From contig JAGMUV010000021.1 of the NCBI GenBank assembly GCA_020744425.1, positions 372,001 through 436,000 of the forward strand: a DNA stretch of 64,000 bases, written 5' to 3'. How positions within the stretch are numbered: position 1 is the first letter of the stretch; each line of letters begins with the position of its first letter. Of this stretch, positions 59,542 through 64,000 are shown one piece after another. Under the pieces are notes generated by a model. The model searched no databases. It was not told the DNA's origin and saw only the letters and a list, made by a program, of their open reading frames with translations. This DNA is from Dactylonectria macrodidyma (Eukaryota; Ascomycota; Sordariomycetes; Hypocreales; Nectriaceae). A program made the translations under genes and the position numbers.

Positions 59542-60845
59542 TTATACCGATACCGCAGAGAACCTGCTGCGGTATCCAGTTGGCCTTGAAAGGCGCTTGG
59601 AGTAGGGGGAGAGCCCGAAAGGAAGTTGGGGAGAGGTCGATAGATAGGGTCCGGACTTTGTCCAACAAAAGTACTGCTCTGAGGCTGAACTATGCTCGAT
59701 ACGGAGAGGGCAGGAGAGAAAACCGCAGGACTCTGGGCGACCGATATAATGCTTTCCGGCGAGAAGTTCGAGTTTGTGCTGAGTATGCGGGACTAGGGAT
59801 CGCGGAACCGCGTTCGGAAATAGTTCGACAGCACACGGCGGATGGGGTGGCTTCAGCATGTCAGCCGTCGTATGCAGGCAATATCCGTCACACTTACATG
59901 CCGCGGGACTAGGAGCGTACAAGAGATATTCAGGGACCCTATGCCTGTTCATCCATCGGTCGATCATCTGTGATTCCACTGTACTGCCCCTAATCGTGAA
60001 GATCAGCTCCCCTTTGTCAACGTCACGAGTTTCCTTTGTTGTCGTTTCCTGACGATTGCCGTCATCTCCACTGGCTTGATATTCTTGTCCTTCCCCCATT
60101 GGCTTATGCGTGTTCGATATTGACGCATCCTGTAAAGCATAATCGTATCACATATAAGGCTATCTTGCTCCACCTTGAAAAAGAGTGTCATAATCAGCAG
60201 TAAAGTCAAACTCCTTCTCAATCTTCTCCTTAACTTCCCTTAGCGGTAGCTTTTGCGTAATATGGAGCTCGAGGATTCGAGCTTTCTATGGCTCCCAAGC
60301 CTCGGCGCGCAGGGTCGGGGCTTTTCTCTTTTGTTGCATCGGATAGGAAGGGTGCATTGATGTGAATAGAAGCTCTTGATTTCTAGCTATTTGAAGGGCC
60401 TAAATCAGCCCTTATATACATGAAGGAAAAGACGGTCTCGTGACCTAAGTCAGGGATCCGAGCCTTCAGGGGCTCGAGCCTGTGGCCTGTTATAAGGGCA
60501 CAAAAAAGGAAACATGATCCTAGAGTCTGATGATAGTTGTGACATCTTTCGAGGCTTGGTGGCCGGGCCCATGGGAATTGCGGGTATGGTTTGGGCAACA
60601 CCAAAATACTCCGCATTATGGGGCGCGTGGATGCGAAATGCTCGAGACGGATTGAACGGATGCGACATGTGGCTTTGGTCAGCGGTAAACTGTCTATCTG
60701 GTGTTTGCATCCGCGAAGCCGAGTCGTCGAGCGCCAAGTGATTGCCATAGGACTTATAAGCTTGCTGTGCGACGTAAGGACTCTGTATGGGATGCGGAAG
60801 ATTGAGCTCCCTGAAAACGGGCGGATTGGCGGTCGAGGAATTCAT
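59542..60845 (-). pseudogene. Clr5-domain protein pseudogene
   Basis: An N-terminal proline-rich frame (60845-60450) precedes, after a probable intron, KRKAPTLRAEAWEP-stop-KARILELHI, LPLREVKEKIEKEF, a second intron, and MRQYRTRISQWGKDKNIKP, then ELIFTIRGSTVESQMIDRWM and EYLLYAPSPAA. This is the Clr5 domain, found at the N-terminus of many fungal proteins of unclear role. A TAG near 60288 stands where Tyr is usual, and the frame shifts near 60024. Not functional as it stands. Confidence 0.6.
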
Positions 60846-63199
60846 GTTGATGTCTCATCGCGCCTCGGCTGTGTCAGTCAGCAAAACTACCTTGCTGGTC
60901 GAAGATTCGAGACCCAATATACCTGCTAGGGAAGAAGAAGAAAGGAGGAGAGGGTGAGTGATGCTGCATTTCGCGTCGGTGGAGACTTTGAAGATATACT
61001 GCACAATGCCTGAGAAGCAGAGTTGACTGGAATGTGTTGATTTGACCAAGCACAAGTCCTATGGTCGCCCGAGCGGGCCTGAGCCGCATGTGATGATACG
61101 GGCCATGACGTATGTGACGGTTTGTGCGTAAGCCTTATTACTGGTTATGAGGGGCTTAGCGCGTTTTGCAAAATTACTATCTCGCTGGCAACAAATCCTC
61201 AGGTTGGGGGACGTGTCGGATACGGCTAGGGTGATTGAATCACAAGACTATCATCTAATTGAGGTTGGTTTACAGAGGCAGGGCCAAAAAGTCGTTGCCA
61301 AAGAAAAAGCAATAATAACGCCACAGCTAGAGTAAGTACACGGAGTACATCGAGCTAATTTGATACCACTAGAGGCTCTCGCGAGGTTTTCCCATCTGCA
61401 GTTTTTCCTATCGTACGGATCTCGATTTCTGGAGGTTTTGAATGCCGGCAGGCAGGAATAGGAATACTGGAGAATTCCAAGCTGGTTAATAAATATGGGT
61501 ATGCCGACACCCGCCCTGACAATCCGCTGACGGATATCGGGCTCGAAATAATAGGTCAAATAGGGCTGCTTAATTGCTAGGTGGAAGAGGAAGAAGGATT
61601 GCAGTCTAGGATTGTAGGTCCGAGCTATAGGCCAGTAGTGCTTATAGCTCCGGCCCCGGGTTACTGTACTTAGGTTTCTTCAGCTGTTGACACCAGCCTA
61701 GCACGTCATCTTGCCCCTAGGGGATTCTGTAGATATCTCTAGTAGATGTCTTCATGGCGGTAATAAATCAACAACAAGATACAACTAGAGGACAGTATCC
61801 TCTAGTACACTCTAATAAGTAACTACAACGCTAAATTTGAGATGGGAGAACTTAATATCATCATGCTCTTCTGGGTCAAGGGACTTGAGATGAGTGGGAT
61901 GTACCTTAAACGAGCCAAGGAGTGCTGCAATACATATTGTTCCTTCATGCTCCTGGTCACATGCGTGCACGATTGCTTGGAGTTGTCAGCCGGGTGATCT
62001 AGAGGGCATGTATGCCTCGGTTCTACACCTGAGATCCTAGTCCGTAGCTTGATGCTCATTGTAGATGCTGTTTCGTTTGGCCCAATAGGATATCGATGGG
62101 GTGATATAAGCACCCTGATGAACTGCTCCGTCCCAGGAAGGCCTGGTGCGGGTTCCCGTATGCGGATGGGCGCAGCTATCGACTTCTTCAAAGACCAATA
62201 TCTTGTCTTTCTTGGAAATCGTGCCCTCTGCCCCGAGAAGAATTACAGGCGCTCTCCACCTGGTAGAAGTATCAGGTAAAGCTGTCGACGTGCCTCTCCA
62301 GCTCCTCATCAATTGAGGAGTTGATTTAATCATGAGTGTAGCATATGCGGTCCATCTGGTAAGCGTCCCTTCAAGTTGATAACTCAAAATTATTCCTCTT
62401 CTATGGCAGGGCGCTCATATTCTCCCACTGGGGCTACACCATCTACCGGAACAAGAAGATTCTCAAGCAGAGGCCGCCTAGGCACAGCCGAAGTCTTGAA
62501 GGAGCACGGTTGGTTGGTTTATTCCTACTTGGTTGTGACTTCAGCAATAAGACAGCATTACGGTTGACATATGGGCACAGAAGCGCGCCTTACGTGGATA
62601 AAAATTGATCCAAGCATGCCATACAAGGACCCGAAAGCCACAATCGGCCATCGGGTAACGTGGATACCGGTACAATCGATGCCGAGCCGGCCCGTAACAT
62701 TCGGCGCGCCTTGTCAGCGGAACCCGGCTAACGAGGTCGAGTTGGAGCAACCGCTCTCCGCTCGCGACCGAAATGGGCGCCCCGGACGGCCAGGATACGG
62801 GGGCCGCAAGCAAGCTTTATTTATCCGCGGCCGTCGGCCTCTGTCTCAACGTAAAATAAAGCATTAACCAAACGAAAATTTCATCCACAGAATCATTCCC
62901 GACGCTAGACAGTTCTCGTTTGGTCTAAAAGGCAGGAACGGCTCAGTCCCTTCCAATATAAATTTTGTTCAGCTCCTATGACCCTCCGAGATCAAAGCGA
63001 AAAGGAAATTAAAGAGAAAGAAATAACGCTGACTTTTTCCTATAGCACATTCGAAGCTCAGTGAATACAGGGCTGGCTGGCTAAGGTAGGAAGTGGTTGC
63101 TAGCCGGGCTTCCTGCTTCCAAATCAAACATAACAAACTACGTAGGTCGCTACTGAGAACCGGAAAGGGGCTGCTTGTAACTTAAGAGTAAATTATGCC
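60846..63199. other. Long gene-poor region
   Basis: About 2.35 kb. Open frames of up to 122 codons are present on both strands, but I recognise none. A TGTTGACACC start at about 61688 could be an LTR edge but has no matching end. The part 62560-62830 is locally GC-rich without identifiable content. Confidence 0.4.
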
Positions 63200-63701
63200 T
63201 CCCTCCGTTCTAAGAGAACTTCATCACCAGTACACGACCTGAGGGCAGCCGATAGCGACCGTTGATCCCACCACAGCCGATTCCATCACTCGATACTCCG
63301 GAGGTAGCCAAAGCATCCCCTTTCCATCTTTTACAATCCATACACCGTCGGTGCTTATACCCAGCCAGAGTGGCGAACACCCTGTAAGGTTGCGTCAGTC
63401 GACCGATTCCTGACATTGAAAGTCTGCAGGCACGCGCCCGTTGACGCGTCCCAGGCCTTGACCGTGTTTTCGCTCAAGCCCGACGCGAGCCGCTGGCCAT
63501 CCGCCGAGAAGGCCACCGACCACACCCAACCACCATGGCCCTCGAGCGTCTGCACGCACGCGCCCGTTGCTGCATCCCAGACCTTGACCGTCTTATCAAC
63601 CGAGCCCGACGCGAGCCGCTGGCCATCCTCCGAGAAAAGAGCCAGGCCGCTGACCCTGAATAGCTAAGTGTCGCTGCAACTGGAATGTAGTGCCTCAACA
63701 T
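63200..63701 (-). pseudogene. C-terminal WD40 tail of an NLR-like gene
   Basis: Two regular WD40 repeats (DGQRLASGSVDKTVKVWDAA, then LEGHGGWVWSVAFSADGQRL, KAWDASTGACLQTF) precede the typical C-terminal block STDGVWIVKDGKGMLWLPPE and GSTVAIGC. The frame is shifted between ATLQGVRHSGWV and the block, and again near 63245 just before the end. At its 5' side it runs into unrelated sequence near 63660. No NACHT domain is near. Confidence 0.65.
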
Positions 63702-64000
63702 GCAATGTCTGTCTTGCTCGTCGAATGCTTGATAGGGCCAGCCGAGTTCTCAATATATCATCATTCTAGTTCTTAATTTCCTTTCCCTCCTAAAAAGTCG
63801 TGGGCTTACTAGGTGGCCTAAGATATGCAGTAAATATGCTGGCAGCGACTGAGAAGTAGTTGTTATTATAAATTAGCACATATAGTTCATCTAGCAAGTG
63901 CCTTTACATGCTCATCATTCAAAATTGTCTCCTTTCTTATGATAGGTCGCTTGTTTCCTTCCACTTAGCTAGACTTGCCGCTGAGGATGCTGCGTCCGGA
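63702..64000. other. AT-rich window edge
   Basis: 299 bp, AT-rich, no recognisable feature. Confidence 0.4.

Noticed and set aside
61685..61830. Possible solo LTR starting TGTTGACACC
   Set aside because: No matching inverted end and no target-site duplication could be found.

Overview
This window is chromosomal DNA of a filamentous ascomycete (Pezizomycotina); I cannot name the genus. The evidence is many short spliceosomal introns (about 45-110 bp, GTRNGT donors, YAG or AAG acceptors), fungal-only families (Zn2Cys6 and C2H2 regulators with fungal middle-homology regions, LaeA-like methyltransferase, CmcJ/AsaB-like and AtuA-like proteins, STAND/NLR relics) and repeats decayed by C-to-T changes that turn CAA/CAG/CGA into stop codons, as RIP does. 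All calls come from reading the sequence; no database search was run. Exon structures were worked out by hand, and the spliced coding lengths of the intact genes are multiples of three.

Layout. 0-2.7 kb: relics (C-terminus of a Zn2Cys6 regulator, a pogo/Fot-like transposase joined to it, a Ty1/copia fragment with its LTR). 2.9-24.0 kb: ten intact genes: VAO-like FAD oxidase, C2H2-Zn2Cys6 regulator, MFS transporter, metallo-beta-lactamase-fold lactonase, CmcJ/AsaB-like protein, FAD monooxygenase, SDR, AtuA/DUF1446 protein, aldo-keto reductase and type-B carboxylesterase. 24.2-28.3 kb: transposon island (solo LTR with 5-bp target duplication, two sibling pogo/Fot elements with TA duplications). 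28.9-37.6 kb: the gene set resumes with a 3-hydroxyisobutyrate dehydrogenase-like protein, a second two-finger C2H2 regulator, a decayed P450 and an NmrA-like reductase. 37.7-41.5 kb: NLR relic and transposase/helicase scraps. 41.9-46.0 kb: divergent pair of pisatin-demethylase-like P450 and LaeA-like methyltransferase. 46.4-55.9 kb: WD40, hAT and gag relics, then a decayed Zn2Cys6 regulator, aldo-keto reductase and FAD-enzyme fragment. 56.3-58.5 kb: intact multi-pass membrane protein. 58.8-64 kb: relics of a fungal repeat-type protein, a Clr5 protein and an NLR WD40 tail.

How it fits together. The 2.9-37.6 kb genes look like a co-regulated cluster for breakdown or detoxification of an aromatic and/or ester/lactone compound: import/export, oxidation, hydroxylation, lactone and ester hydrolysis and carbonyl reduction, with no PKS, NRPS or terpene synthase in the window. 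A 9-bp word, ACCCCACAT (ATGTGGGGT), occurs five times exactly in the promoters of these genes, and variants keeping the GTGGGG core or differing at one base occur in the others, on both sides of the transposon island. The recognition helices of both cluster regulators predict GTGGGG by the standard C2H2 code, and both carry an intron at the same codon and phase of finger 2. This apparent regulon is the main finding.
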